From: Streptomyces althioticus
GTDB taxonomy: Bacteria > Actinomycetota > Actinomycetes > Streptomycetales > Streptomycetaceae
Length of the DNA stretch: 64,000 nt
Reading direction: 5' to 3'
Assembly (NCBI GenBank): GCA_014649355.1
Contig: BMSW01000012.1
Location: 1 to 64,000 of the forward strand
A model generated the notes under the pieces. The model saw only the letters and a list, made by a program, of their open reading frames with translations, was not told the DNA's origin and made no database searches. Numbering within the stretch: position 1 is the first letter of the stretch; every line of letters begins with the position of its first letter. Below, piece after piece: positions 32,118-40,866 of the stretch. Both the position numbers and the translations under genes were made by a program.

Positions 32118-33407
32118 ATGCAGCAGGGCAAGGGTGTGGAGAGGCGGACGGTCCTCAAAGCGGCGGGGGCCTCGCTCGCTGTCACAGGCCTCGGCGCGAC
32201 GGCGACCGCATGCGGCGGCGGAAGCGGTTCCGGAGACGGAACGGTGACGATCCGTTATGCGTGGTGGGGCGCCGAGGACCGGGCGCAGCGCATCAACAAG
32301 ACCATTGATCTCTTCGAGAAGAAGCACCCGAAGATCAAGGTCAAGACCGACTTCCAGCCGTACACGGATTTCTGGAAGAAGTTCAACACGCAGGCCTCCG
32401 GCGGGAATCCGCCGGACGTCTTCCAGAATGCCGTCGGATTCCTCCGCAAATACGATGCGAAGAATGTGCTTCTGGACCTTCACGAGCAGGTGAAGGCCGG
32501 CAACCTGCGCATGGAGGGATTCCGGGCGGGCCTGGAGAAGTTCGGCGAGATCGACGGCAAACTCCTCGGCGTGCCCGTCGGGTCCAACTCGATGGCGCTC
32601 GTCATCGACAAGCCCGTCTACGCCCGCGCCGGGATCACCCCCGAAATGGGCTGGACCTGGGACGACTTCGACGAGGCGATGGCCCGGGTGCGCGACCGCA
32701 CGGGCCGCGCCGGCGACAGCGGCATGTACGGCGTCATGTACCTCTACGACCTGTACCTGCGTCAGAACGGCAAGGCGTTCTTCACCGAGGGCGGTCTCGG
32801 TTTCACCGAGGCGGATCTGACCCGGTGGTGGACGAAGGCCGAGAAGGGCGTGAGGTCCGGCCTGTTCGCCGACCCCAAGAAGGTCGCCCAGATCAAACCC
32901 AAGTCGGCGCTCTCCGCCGAACTCGCCGGCTCCGAGTTCACCTGGGACAACTTCACCGTCCGCTACACGTCCGAGGGCAAGAGCGAGTACGGTCTCGCGC
33001 CCATCCCCACCACCGACGGCAAGCGCACCGGCCAGTACCTCGGCTCGCTCATGCTCAGCGCCTCCAGGCGCACCCGGCACCCGGTGGAGGTCGCGCAGTT
33101 CATCGACTTCATGGTGCACGACCCCGCGGTCGCCACGATCATGGGGTACGACCGGGGCGTCCCCGCCACCACGGCGCAGTACGAGGCGTACCGGCCCACC
33201 GACCCGGTGAACAAGGCGATCGCCGCCTACGAGGAGACCCTCGTGACGGCGGACGTGCTGGAGCCCATCACCCCGCACCCGAACGGCGCCGACATCTGCG
33301 AGGCCGCGTTCCTGCGCATCGGCGAGGAGCTGGGGCTGGGCAAGCGGTCGGTGTCCGACGCCGTCGAGCAGTTCTTCAACGAGTCGAAGACCGCCCTCAG
33401 CAGCTGA
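32118..33407 (+). CDS. Sugar ABC importer substrate-binding lipoprotein
   Basis: A 429-residue family-1 solute-binding protein. The signal peptide has a Tat-like twin Arg (GVERRTVLKAAGASLAV) and a lipobox ending TATAC, so the protein is likely a Tat-exported lipoprotein anchored outside. The mature part begins TVTIRYAWWGAEDRAQRINKT, typical of carbohydrate binders. It is first in an operon with two permeases (TGATG overlap) and no ATPase gene; streptomycetes commonly share the MsiK ATPase. Promoter and operators lie directly upstream. The context with a YetA-like protein suggests pectin-derived oligosaccharides; that is inference. Confidence 0.9.
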   Translation: MQQGKGVERRTVLKAAGASLAVTGLGATATACGGGSGSGDGTVTIRYAWWGAEDRAQRINKTIDLFEKKHPKIKVKTDFQPYTDFWKKFNTQASGGNPPDVFQNAVGFLRKYDAKNVLLDLHEQVKAGNLRMEGFRAGLEKFGEIDGKLLGVPVGSNSMALVIDKPVYARAGITPEMGWTWDDFDEAMARVRDRTGRAGDSGMYGVMYLYDLYLRQNGKAFFTEGGLGFTEADLTRWWTKAEKGVRSGLFADPKKVAQIKPKSALSAELAGSEFTWDNFTVRYTSEGKSEYGLAPIPTTDGKRTGQYLGSLMLSASRRTRHPVEVAQFIDFMVHDPAVATIMGYDRGVPATTAQYEAYRPTDPVNKAIAAYEETLVTADVLEPITPHPNGADICEAAFLRIGEELGLGKRSVSDAVEQFFNESKTALSS

Positions 33408-34408
33408 TGGGAACCGCCGTGACACACGCCCCCGCGACGGAGGCCCGGGCGAAGGACCCCGAGCCGCGGCACGGACCGGACACACCCCCGCGCCCCGCCG
33501 GCCCGCAGCGGCGGGGCCGCCGGGAGAACCTGGCCGGCTATCTCTTCATGTCCCCGTGGATCGCCGGGTTCCTGCTGCTGACGGCGGGCCCGATGGCCGC
33601 CTCGCTCTACTTCGCGTTCACCGACTACAACCTGTTCGACGCCCCGCGCTGGATCGGACTGGACAACTTCTCCGAGATGTTCGGCGACCCGCGCTGGCGC
33701 CACTCGGTGCGGGTCACCCTCTGGTACGTCGTCGTCGGCACGCCCATCAAGCTGCTCGTGGCGCTCGGCGTCGCCCTGCTGCTCGCGCAGAAGCGGCGCG
33801 GGCAGGCCTTCTACCGGGCCGCCTTCTACGCGCCGTCGCTGATCGGGGCGAGCGTCTCCGTCGCCATCGTCTGGAAGGCCATCTTCTCGGACGACGCGAT
33901 CGTCGACCGGACGCAGAAGGTCTTCGGCATCGACGCCGGCGGCTGGACCGGCGACCCGGACCTCATCATCTACAGCCTGGTCGCCCTGACCGTCTGGCAG
34001 TTCGGCGCGCCCATGGTCATCTTCCTGGCCGGGCTGAAGCAGGTGCCGCGGGAGCTGTACGAGGCGGCCGACGTCGACGGGGCCGGCAAGCTGCGGCAGT
34101 TCTGGAACATCACCCTGCCGATGATCTCGCCGGTGCTGTTCTTCAACGTCCTGCTGGAGACGATCCACTCGTTCCAGATTTTCAGCTCCGCCTACATCGT
34201 CGGCGGCGGCGCGGGCGGCAGCGCCTGCGGTCCGGCGGACGGCTCCATGGTCTACACCTGCTACCTGTACGTGCAGGGCTTCGAGAACAGCCGGATGGGC
34301 CTCGCCTCCGCCATGGCGTGGATGCTGCTGGTCGCGGTGGCCCTGGTCACGGCGGTGCTGTTCTGGTCCCAGAAGCGCTGGGTGCACTACGAGGAGGGCG
34401 GCCGATGA
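33407..34408 (+). CDS. Sugar ABC importer permease 1 (MalF-type)
   Basis: A 333-residue permease with a disordered basic N-terminus of about 38 residues and six helices. The EAA loop is LYEAADVDGAGKLRQFWNITLP near residues 222-243, the contact to the ATPase. ATG 33407 overlaps the upstream stop (TGATG); an in-frame GTG at 33419 is an alternative. It is homologous in type to LplB/MalF and pairs with the next gene. Confidence 0.9.
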   Translation: MGTAVTHAPATEARAKDPEPRHGPDTPPRPAGPQRRGRRENLAGYLFMSPWIAGFLLLTAGPMAASLYFAFTDYNLFDAPRWIGLDNFSEMFGDPRWRHSVRVTLWYVVVGTPIKLLVALGVALLLAQKRRGQAFYRAAFYAPSLIGASVSVAIVWKAIFSDDAIVDRTQKVFGIDAGGWTGDPDLIIYSLVALTVWQFGAPMVIFLAGLKQVPRELYEAADVDGAGKLRQFWNITLPMISPVLFFNVLLETIHSFQIFSSAYIVGGGAGGSACGPADGSMVYTCYLYVQGFENSRMGLASAMAWMLLVAVALVTAVLFWSQKRWVHYEEGGR

Positions 34409-35295
34409 CCGCACAGGCCGGCGACATCACCCGCACCCCGTCGGCGAAGGGCGCTTCGCGGCGCCGCCTGCCCGGCTCGCTCGCCTGGCACGTCGGGGCG
34501 CTGGCGCTGCTCGCGGTGATCCTCTACCCGGTGGTGTGGGTCGTCGGCGGGTCGCTCAAGGCGAGCGAGGACATCGTCGGCAGCCTGGACCTCTTCCCGG
34601 CCGACCCGATCGTGTCGAACTACACCAGCCTCGCCGACGGCATCGCCGACATCTCCGTTTCCACGTTCTTCCTCAATTCGCTGTTCCTCGCGGTGGGTTC
34701 GGTGATCGGCATCCTGATCTCCTGCTCGCTCACCGCGTACGCCTTCGCCAAGATCCGGTTCGCGGGCCGCAACCTGCTCTTCACGCTGATGATCGGCACG
34801 CTGCTGCTGCCGTACCACGTGCTGCTGATCCCGCAGTACGTGCTGTTCCGCAACCTGGAGATGATCAACACCTACACCCCGCTGCTGCTGGGGAAGTACC
34901 TGGCCACGGAGGCGTTCTTCGTCTTCCTGATGGTGCAGTTCATGCGGAACCTGCCCAGGGAACTGGACGAGGCGGCCCGGCTCGACGGGTGCGGGCATCT
35001 GCGCATCTACTGGTCGATCGTGCTGCCGCTGTGCCGGCCCGCGCTGATCACCAGTGCCATCTTCACCTTCATCAACGCCTGGAACGACTTCATGGGCCCG
35101 CTGATCTACCTCAACGAGCCGGGCAAGTACACGGTGTCCCTCGGGCTGAAGATGTTCGTCGACCAGGAGGGACTCGCCAACTACGGCGGCATGATCGCCA
35201 TGTCGCTGGTCGCGCTCCTGCCCGTGCTGGCCTTCTTCCTCGCCTTCCAGCGGTACCTCATCGACGGCATGGCGACCTCCGGACTGAAGGGCTGA
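34405..35295 (+). CDS. Sugar ABC importer permease 2 (MalG-type)
   Basis: A 296-residue six-helix permease. The EAA loop is LDEAARLDGCGHLRIYWSIVLPL near residues 190-212. It starts by ATGA overlap with permease 1. The pattern NAWNDFMGPLIYLN and the C-terminus RYLIDGMATSGLKG are typical of MalG/LplC-like subunits. No ATP-binding subunit is encoded nearby. Confidence 0.9.
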   Translation: MTAQAGDITRTPSAKGASRRRLPGSLAWHVGALALLAVILYPVVWVVGGSLKASEDIVGSLDLFPADPIVSNYTSLADGIADISVSTFFLNSLFLAVGSVIGILISCSLTAYAFAKIRFAGRNLLFTLMIGTLLLPYHVLLIPQYVLFRNLEMINTYTPLLLGKYLATEAFFVFLMVQFMRNLPRELDEAARLDGCGHLRIYWSIVLPLCRPALITSAIFTFINAWNDFMGPLIYLNEPGKYTVSLGLKMFVDQEGLANYGGMIAMSLVALLPVLAFFLAFQRYLIDGMATSGLKG

Positions 35296-35306
35296 GTGAG
35301 CTGACG

Positions 35307-35885
35307 ATGTCCCTGGCACGTACCGGGTCGAGGGCCTGGGGGAGGTTCGCGCTCTTCGCCGAGTGCCTGCTGACCGGCGTGTGGATCGCGCTGGCCGCGC
35401 TCCCGCTGGTCACCTACCCCGCCGCGCTGGCGGCGGGGACCCGGCACCTGCGCCGTCATCTGGCTCACGAGCCGGGCGGATGGCGGGAGTTCACGGCCGA
35501 CTTCCGGAGCGCGGTGCGCGGCGGCTGGCTCGTCGGGCTCGCCGGATGGGCGGCCGTGGCCGTGGTGTGGACCGACCTGCGTGCCGTACGGGCCGGGCTG
35601 CCGGGCGGTCCGCCGGTCGGGGCCGTCGGGGTGCTGGCGCTCATCGGAGCCGCGGCCGCGCTGCTGCGGGCGGCGGCGCTGTGGCGGCCCGGCGTGTCCT
35701 GGCGGCCGCTGGTGGCGCGGGCCGGGCGGCACACCGTCCGGGACCCCGCCGGGTCCTTCCTGCTCATCGGCGGACTGGCCGTCACGGTCTGCTCCGCCTG
35801 GTTCAGCACACCCCTCGTGGTCCCCGTGCTGGGGGCTGTAGCGGCGGCCGCCGTCGCCGTGGAGGAGCGTCACCGGCACCGCTGA
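35307..35885 (+). CDS. DUF624 (YesL-like) membrane protein
   Basis: A 192-residue integral membrane protein with about five helices, starting 11 bases after permease 2, so in the same operon. The opening (WGRFALFAECLLTGVWIALAALPLVTYPAA) and the RHLRRHLAHEP loop resemble DUF624 proteins such as YesL, which are repeatedly found beside carbohydrate ABC importers and may help the transporter or glycan uptake. The family call rests on pattern and context. A UUCG-capped hairpin follows. Confidence 0.65.
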   Translation: MSLARTGSRAWGRFALFAECLLTGVWIALAALPLVTYPAALAAGTRHLRRHLAHEPGGWREFTADFRSAVRGGWLVGLAGWAAVAVVWTDLRAVRAGLPGGPPVGAVGVLALIGAAAALLRAAALWRPGVSWRPLVARAGRHTVRDPAGSFLLIGGLAVTVCSAWFSTPLVVPVLGAVAAAAVAVEERHRHR

Positions 35886-35904
35886 CGGGCGGTGCCCCCG
35901 ACGG

Positions 35905-35949
35905 GGTGGGCGCTTCGGCGCCGCACCTCTGTCTGTCATGCCCCTGACA
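35905..35949 (+). promoter_or_regulatory. Intercistronic hairpin and TGTCA-N6-TGACA repeat before the YetA-like gene
   Basis: A stem capped by TTCG (35905-35927, one bulge) is followed by the inverted repeat TGTCA (35934-35938) and TGACA (35945-35949). The hairpin could reduce read-through or protect the upstream message; the inverted repeat could bind a regulator. Both are tentative. Confidence 0.4.
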
Positions 35950-35985
35950 TAAGCCGTGCACCCCGCAGCCAGGAAAGGACGGGCC

Positions 35986-38721
35986 ATGCCCCCCATCCCC
36001 CGCAGAACCCTCATCAAGGCGGCCGCCGTCGCCGGAGCCGCCACCCAGGCCGGCTGGACCCTCGGCGGGAGGGAAGCCGCCGCGGCGCCCGCCTCCGCGC
36101 CCACCGGCTCCGACCCGGTGACCCTCGACTGGCTGGAGGAGGGCGGCCTGGGCGCCGCCCCCGGCTCCACCGTCGGCGTCCCCTGGCCCCGAGGCGCCCA
36201 CCCGGAGGACCGGACCTTCGCCGTCACCGACGCCGACGGCAACGACGTCCCCGTGCAGACCTGGCCGCTCGCGTACTGGCCCGACGGCTCCCTCAAGTGG
36301 ACCGCGCACGCCGTCAGTTCCGGCACCGGCCGGCTCACCCTGAGGACCGGCACGCCCGCCGCGCCCGGCAAGAAGGTCACCGTCACCCGGCGCGGCGCCA
36401 CCGTCACCGTCTCCACCGGCGTCATCACCGCCCGGATCGGCACCGGCGGCGACACCCTGGTCCGCTCGGTCACCCGCGGCTCCACCGAGATCGCCCGCGA
36501 CGGACGCCTCGTCGTGCTGCGTCAGCCCGAGATCGAGGACGGCGACCGCACCACCGTCCGCACCGAGCGGTTCGACGGCACCGTCTCCGGCGTCACCGTC
36601 GAGCAGGACGGCCCCGTCCGCGCGGTCGTCCGCGTCGACGGCACCCACCGCAAGGGCCGCGACACCCTGCTGCCCTTCTCCGTGCGCCTCTACTTCTACG
36701 CCGGCGCCGAGTCCTTCCGCATGGTGCACACCATCACCTACGACGGAAAGCAGGAACCCGGCCGCGCCAGGGGCGACTTCGTGCGCGGCATCGGCGTCCG
36801 CTTCTCCGTCCCGCTGCGCGACGCGACGTACGACCGGCACATCCGGCTCGGCGGCGAGGGGGAGGGGATGCTCCGGGAAGCGGTCAAGGGCATCACCGGA
36901 CTGCGCCGCGACCCCGGCATCGCCGTGCAGGAAGCCCAGTTCGAGGGCCGCAAGCTGCCCGACCCGACCACCTGGGACCAGCGCGTCACCAGCCGCCTGC
37001 AGTACATCCCCGAATGGGGCGACCACACCCTCTCCCAGCTCTCCGCCGACGGCTTCACCGTCCGCAAGCGCACCAAGAGGGGCCACGGCTGGATCGGCGC
37101 CGGCGGCGGGCGGCGCGCCTCCGGCTTCGGCTACGTCGGCGGCGTCAGCGGCGGCCTCTCCTTCGGACTGCGCGACTTCTGGGAGAAGCACCCCGTCCAG
37201 CTCGACGTCCGCGACGCCCACACCGACACCGCCGAGGTCACCCTCTGGCTCTGGTCGCCCGAGGCCCAGCCCATGGACCTGCGCTTCTACCACGACGGCA
37301 TGGGCCAGGACACCTTCCCCGAACAGCTCGAAGGCCTCAACATCACCTACGAGGACTACGAGCCCGGCTTCGGCACCCCCTACGGCATCGCCCGCACCTC
37401 CGAGCTGCTGTTCTGGGCCGAGGCCGCCACTCCGGACGCCGGACAGCTCGCCGCCCGCGCCCGCGCCGTACGCGTACCGCCGCAGCTCGCCGCGCCGCCC
37501 GCGCAGCTGATCACCGCAGGCGTCTTCGGCAAGGGCCTGTTCGCCGAGCCCGACCGCTCCACCCCCGCCAAGGAGAAGATCGAGGACCACCTCGACTTCC
37601 TCTTCACCTACTACAAGGACCAGGTGGAGCAGCGCCGCTGGTACGGCTTCTGGGACTACGGCGACATCATGCACACCTACGACACCGTCCGGCACCAGTG
37701 GCGCTACGACGTCGGCGGGTACGCGTGGGACAACAGCGAACTCTCACCCGACCTGTGGCTCTGGTACGCCTACCTGCGCTCGGGGCGCGCCGACATCTTC
37801 CGCTTCGCCGAGGCCATGACCCGCCACACCGGCGAGGTCGACGTCTACCATCTCGGCGAATGGGCCGGACTCGGCACCCGCCACGGCGTCCAGCACTACG
37901 CCGACAGCGCCAAGCAGCAGCGCATCGCCAACACCACCTACCGGCGCTTCCACTACTTCCTCACCGCCGACGAACGCACCGGCGACCTCATGCACGCCAA
38001 CGTCGACAGCGACGAGACCTTCCTCGCCCTCGACCCGCTGCGCAAGATCCGCACCGAGCCGTACACCCCGGACCGCAACGCCCTGTCCATCGGCTTCGGC
38101 ACCGACTGGAGCGGCCTGGTCTCCGCCTGGCTCACCGAGTGGGAACGCAAGGGCCCCAAGTGGCGGAAGGCCCGGTCGCGCGTCCTGTCCACCATGGAGA
38201 CCATCGCCGCCCAGCCCAACGGCTTCGTCCAGGGCAGCGGCCTGTACGACCTCGACACCGGACGGTTCGCCGTCGCCGGCACACCGAAGGTGGAGGTCTC
38301 CCACCTGTCCGCCGTCTTCGGACTGAACGAGCTGTGCGCCGAACTCATCGACCTCGTCGACATGCCCGCGTTCGAGGAGGCCTACTACGACTACTGCCGC
38401 TACTTCAACGCCACCAAGGCCGAACAGGCCGCCCGCTACGGCTCCGACTTCGGCAGCCTCATCCTCTTCCAGGGCCACTCCCGCCTCGACGCCTACGCCG
38501 CCGTGCGCACCGGCGACGAGAAGCTGGCCGAGCGGGCCTGGGCGAAGTTCTACGACTCCGACGGCTACAAGGAGTCCGGGCCCTGGACGACCGAGAAGGT
38601 GAGCGGCCCCACCGCCCTGGTCGCCGGCAGCGAAGCCCCCTGGGTCTCCACCAACGACACCGCCCTCTACGGTCTCGCCGCCATCGAGAACCTCGCACTC
38701 CTCGGGGACCGCATGCCGTGA
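35986..38721 (+). CDS. Tat-exported YetA/PcRGLX-like (exo-rhamnogalacturonan lyase-type) protein
   Basis: A 911-residue secreted protein. The Tat signal is PRRTLIKAAAVAGAA, with cleavage probably near residue 33 (EAAAAP). The N-terminal part (about 40-260) is beta-rich (VGVPWPRGAHPE, WPLAYWPDGSLKWT). The middle is a second beta domain. The C-terminal 400 residues are helical with many aromatics (RRWYGFWDYGDIMHTYD, WAWDNSE-like motif, YHLGEWAGLGTRHGVQHYAD), resembling an alpha/alpha barrel. This architecture matches YetA and the fungal exo-rhamnogalacturonan lyase PcRGLX as I remember them. ATG 35986 has AGGAAAGGA upstream. The family call is moderate; activity is not proven. Confidence 0.7.
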   Translation: MPPIPRRTLIKAAAVAGAATQAGWTLGGREAAAAPASAPTGSDPVTLDWLEEGGLGAAPGSTVGVPWPRGAHPEDRTFAVTDADGNDVPVQTWPLAYWPDGSLKWTAHAVSSGTGRLTLRTGTPAAPGKKVTVTRRGATVTVSTGVITARIGTGGDTLVRSVTRGSTEIARDGRLVVLRQPEIEDGDRTTVRTERFDGTVSGVTVEQDGPVRAVVRVDGTHRKGRDTLLPFSVRLYFYAGAESFRMVHTITYDGKQEPGRARGDFVRGIGVRFSVPLRDATYDRHIRLGGEGEGMLREAVKGITGLRRDPGIAVQEAQFEGRKLPDPTTWDQRVTSRLQYIPEWGDHTLSQLSADGFTVRKRTKRGHGWIGAGGGRRASGFGYVGGVSGGLSFGLRDFWEKHPVQLDVRDAHTDTAEVTLWLWSPEAQPMDLRFYHDGMGQDTFPEQLEGLNITYEDYEPGFGTPYGIARTSELLFWAEAATPDAGQLAARARAVRVPPQLAAPPAQLITAGVFGKGLFAEPDRSTPAKEKIEDHLDFLFTYYKDQVEQRRWYGFWDYGDIMHTYDTVRHQWRYDVGGYAWDNSELSPDLWLWYAYLRSGRADIFRFAEAMTRHTGEVDVYHLGEWAGLGTRHGVQHYADSAKQQRIANTTYRRFHYFLTADERTGDLMHANVDSDETFLALDPLRKIRTEPYTPDRNALSIGFGTDWSGLVSAWLTEWERKGPKWRKARSRVLSTMETIAAQPNGFVQGSGLYDLDTGRFAVAGTPKVEVSHLSAVFGLNELCAELIDLVDMPAFEEAYYDYCRYFNATKAEQAARYGSDFGSLILFQGHSRLDAYAAVRTGDEKLAERAWAKFYDSDGYKESGPWTTEKVSGPTALVAGSEAPWVSTNDTALYGLAAIENLALLGDRMP

Positions 38722-38756
38722 CGCACGAGGAGGGCGCGGACGGGCACACTCCGTAC

Positions 38757-39206
38757 ATGGACCGGAACCATTACCGCTTCCGTACCGTGTGGACGCTGTC
38801 CGCGCCCGCCGCCACCGTGTACGGCGTGCTGGAGCGGATCGAGGACTACCCCCGGTGGTGGCCGCAGGTGCGGGAGGTCGCCCGCCTCGACGACACCACC
38901 GGCATCGTCACGATCCGCTCCGTCCTCCCGTACGACCTCACCTTCACCCTGCGGGAGGGGCGGCGGGACCGGGAGAACGGCGTGCTGGAGGCCGGGCTGT
39001 CCGGCGACATCGACGGCTGGGCGCGGTGGACCGTCACCGACCTCGGCGCCCACGGCTGCGCCGCCCACTACGAGCAGGAGGTCGACGTGCGGGCGCGGCT
39101 GCTGCGGGTGCTCGCCGTCCCCGGACGGCCGCTCTTCCGCGCCAACCACGCGCTGATGCTGCGGGCCGGGCGGCGCGGACTGGCGGCGCACCTGCAAGCG
39201 GTTTGA
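38757..39206 (+). CDS. SRPBCC (START-like) family protein
   Basis: A 149-residue hydrophobic-cavity protein: FRTVWTLSAPAATVYGVLERIEDYPRWWPQVREV is the standard polyketide-cyclase/START opening, followed by alternating strands and the C-terminal helix. An in-frame GTG at 38718 overlaps the upstream stop and would couple it to the YetA-like gene; GAGGAGGG lies between the two candidate starts. The ligand is unknown. It lies 39 bases before a tRNA gene. Confidence 0.82.
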   Translation: MDRNHYRFRTVWTLSAPAATVYGVLERIEDYPRWWPQVREVARLDDTTGIVTIRSVLPYDLTFTLREGRRDRENGVLEAGLSGDIDGWARWTVTDLGAHGCAAHYEQEVDVRARLLRVLAVPGRPLFRANHALMLRAGRRGLAAHLQAV

Positions 39207-39245
39207 ACGAAGCGTCCCGACCCCTGTATTGTTCGGTGCGTTCCC

Positions 39246-39317
39246 GGGCGATTAGCTCAGTGGGAGAGCGCTTCGTTCACACCGAAGAGGTCACTGGTTC
39301 GAACCCAGTATCGCCCA
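39246..39317 (+). tRNA. tRNA-Val (CAC), copy 2
   Basis: The mature sequence is identical to copy 1 (31679-31750), in the same orientation 7.57 kb away; only the flanks differ. A TATTGT -10-like box lies 14 bases upstream. It is followed by a strong intrinsic terminator. Confidence 0.96.
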
Positions 39318-39325
39318 CGCTCGGG

Positions 39326-39376
39326 AGAGCGACGTGTGTCCGCCGACAACGCGGACCGCGTCGCTCTTTATTTTTT
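39326..39376 (+). terminator. Intrinsic terminator of tRNA-Val copy 2
   Basis: AGAGCGACG (39326-39334) pairs with 39359-39367. An inner stem GTCCGC/GCGGAC (39338-39343, 39351-39356) is followed by TTATTTTTT. This is one of the few terminators here with a long T-tract. Confidence 0.92.
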
Positions 39377-39412
39377 CCCGTGCTGTCACGCCTTTTCCCG
39401 TGCTGTCACGCC
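39373..39412. repeat. 20-bp tandem duplication at the 3' end of the exonuclease gene
   Basis: TTTTCCCGTGCTGTCACGCC occurs twice head-to-tail (39373-39392, 39393-39412). The second copy contains the TGA stop of the minus-strand exonuclease gene (39406-39408); the first repeats the same stop 20 bases further on. It also extends the T-tract of the tRNA terminator. Confidence 0.95.
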
Positions 39413-40131
39413 GCCGCCGGCAGGTCCGGGCGCAGGGGCCAGGCCGGGTCGACGATCTCCTCCGTGCCCGTGCGTGCGAACCACGCCTGGAGGCCCCGCG
39501 CCTGTGCCGCGTGCCAGACCGCCTGCAACGTGTGCAGCTCACCGGGGGACAGCCGCTCCAGCCGGGACGCGAACCGGCGGCCCACCGCCCGCGTCACCTC
39601 CAGCGCGGCCACCGCGTCCGCCGCCGCGTCGTGCGCCTCCTCCAGCTCCACCTCGTACTGCGCGCACAGGTCGGCCAGTGTCCGGCGGCCCTTGCGGTAG
39701 CGGTCCAGGTGCTTGTCCAGCACCCGCGGGTCCAGCACCAACAGCGGCGACCGCTCGAACCAGCGGTTCAGCGAGGACGCCCGGTGCCGGCGCAACTCGC
39801 GGTCCAGCAGCGTCAGATCGAACGGCGCGTTCATCACCACCACCGGCCGGCCCACCGCCGCCTGCTCCGCCAGCGCCTGCGCCACCTCGTACATCACCGG
39901 CGCCGGCCAGCGGCCGTTGCGCTGCAGATGCTCCTCCGTCAGCCCGTGCACCTCGGTCGCCGCGGCCGGCACCGGCACGCCCGGATTCACCAGCCAGCGG
40001 GTCACCCGCGGCCGGGTGCCCGGCGCGTCCTGGACGACGAGAGCGGCCGACACGATCCGGTCGGTCTCGACGTCCACACCCGTGGTCTCCGTGTCGAAGG
40101 CGGCCAGCGGCCCCTCGTACCAGCACGTCAT
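39406..40131 (-). CDS. DnaQ-like 3'-5' exonuclease (DEDDh)
   Basis: A 241-residue exonuclease of the DNA polymerase III epsilon superfamily. ExoI is FDTETTGVD near residues 12-20, then VHGLTEEHLQ. ExoII is VVVMNAPFDLTLLDREL near 100-116. ExoIII is EEAHDAAADAVAALEV near 169-184, with the catalytic His five residues before the Asp (DEDDh type). There is no polymerase-binding tail. The start ATG has GAGGGG upstream. It is divergent from a DUF4365 protein with 168 bases between the starts, so the two may share control. Confidence 0.9.
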   Translation of the reverse strand: MTCWYEGPLAAFDTETTGVDVETDRIVSAALVVQDAPGTRPRVTRWLVNPGVPVPAAATEVHGLTEEHLQRNGRWPAPVMYEVAQALAEQAAVGRPVVVMNAPFDLTLLDRELRRHRASSLNRWFERSPLLVLDPRVLDKHLDRYRKGRRTLADLCAQYEVELEEAHDAAADAVAALEVTRAVGRRFASRLERLSPGELHTLQAVWHAAQARGLQAWFARTGTEEIVDPAWPLRPDLPAAA

Positions 40132-40299
40132 ACCCACCAACCCCTCGCTCACCACCAGCAGTTGACGTGCCGTCCACTGCTCGCAGCGGTGATACCCGCC
40201 CCGTTTGCGCACTACGCCGGGAGGAGACAACAGGAGTACGGGTCTTTGCAGTTCAGCGACCCGAGCATGGGAATCGACTTTTCTGGAAGGCTGTTGGTC

Positions 40300-40866
40300 A
40301 TGGCCATCGCGCAGCCCGAACGGGGCGGGCTGCTGCCGGAGCGCACACCGGCCGCTCGCGGCACCCTCGCCACCACCGCCTGCATGGAGACCTTGCAGGT
40401 CGGCTACCTCCACGCCGTCGCCGCGGCGGCGGGCTGCTCGCTGTCCCAGCCCTTCCCGGACAACGGCATCGACTGGCACGTCAGCCACAGCGCGCCCGGA
40501 CACCTCGTCGACGACGAGGTCACCATCAAGGTGCAGCTCAAGGCCACGTCCCAGATCGCCCCCCACCCCCGGGGACGCTCCTTCTCCTTCACCCTGGACA
40601 ACGCCCACCTGGAGAAGCTCGCCCGCACCCCGGTCTCCGTGCACAAGATCCTGGTCGTGATGCTCCTGCCGCGCTCCCAGGACGACTGGCTGCGCGCCGG
40701 ACACGACCGGCTCGACCTGCGCCACTGCTGTTACTGGGTCAACCTCGCCGGACACCCCGTCACCGGCCGCCGCCGCACCACCGTACGGATCCCCACCTCA
40801 CGCATCTTCGACGACCGGGCGCTGTGCGAGATCATGACGCGGGTCGGCAGGGGAGGCAGACCGTGA
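40300..40866 (+). CDS. DUF4365-like protein with nuclease-type E...D...QxK residues
   Basis: A 188-residue protein. After a variable N-terminus it has CMETLQVGYLHAVAAAAGC, then NGIDWHVSH and VTIKVQLKATSQI near residue 85. The spaced Glu, Asp and QxK residues look like a PD-(D/E)xK nuclease core, as in DUF4365. GGAAGG lies nine bases before ATG 40300; ATG 40267 is an in-frame alternative. Its stop overlaps the start of the next gene (GTGA). Activity is inferred from residues only. Confidence 0.65.
   Translation: MAIAQPERGGLLPERTPAARGTLATTACMETLQVGYLHAVAAAAGCSLSQPFPDNGIDWHVSHSAPGHLVDDEVTIKVQLKATSQIAPHPRGRSFSFTLDNAHLEKLARTPVSVHKILVVMLLPRSQDDWLRAGHDRLDLRHCCYWVNLAGHPVTGRRRTTVRIPTSRIFDDRALCEIMTRVGRGGRP

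Noticed and set aside
38718..38756. GTG 38718 as the SRPBCC start
   Set aside because: It is possible by stop-start overlap, but the extra 13 residues are charged and outside the family fold; kept only as an alternative.
31679..39317. Integrative element bounded by tRNA genes
   Set aside because: No integrase, relaxase, replication or phage gene and no partial tRNA end as an attachment site; both tRNAs are intact.
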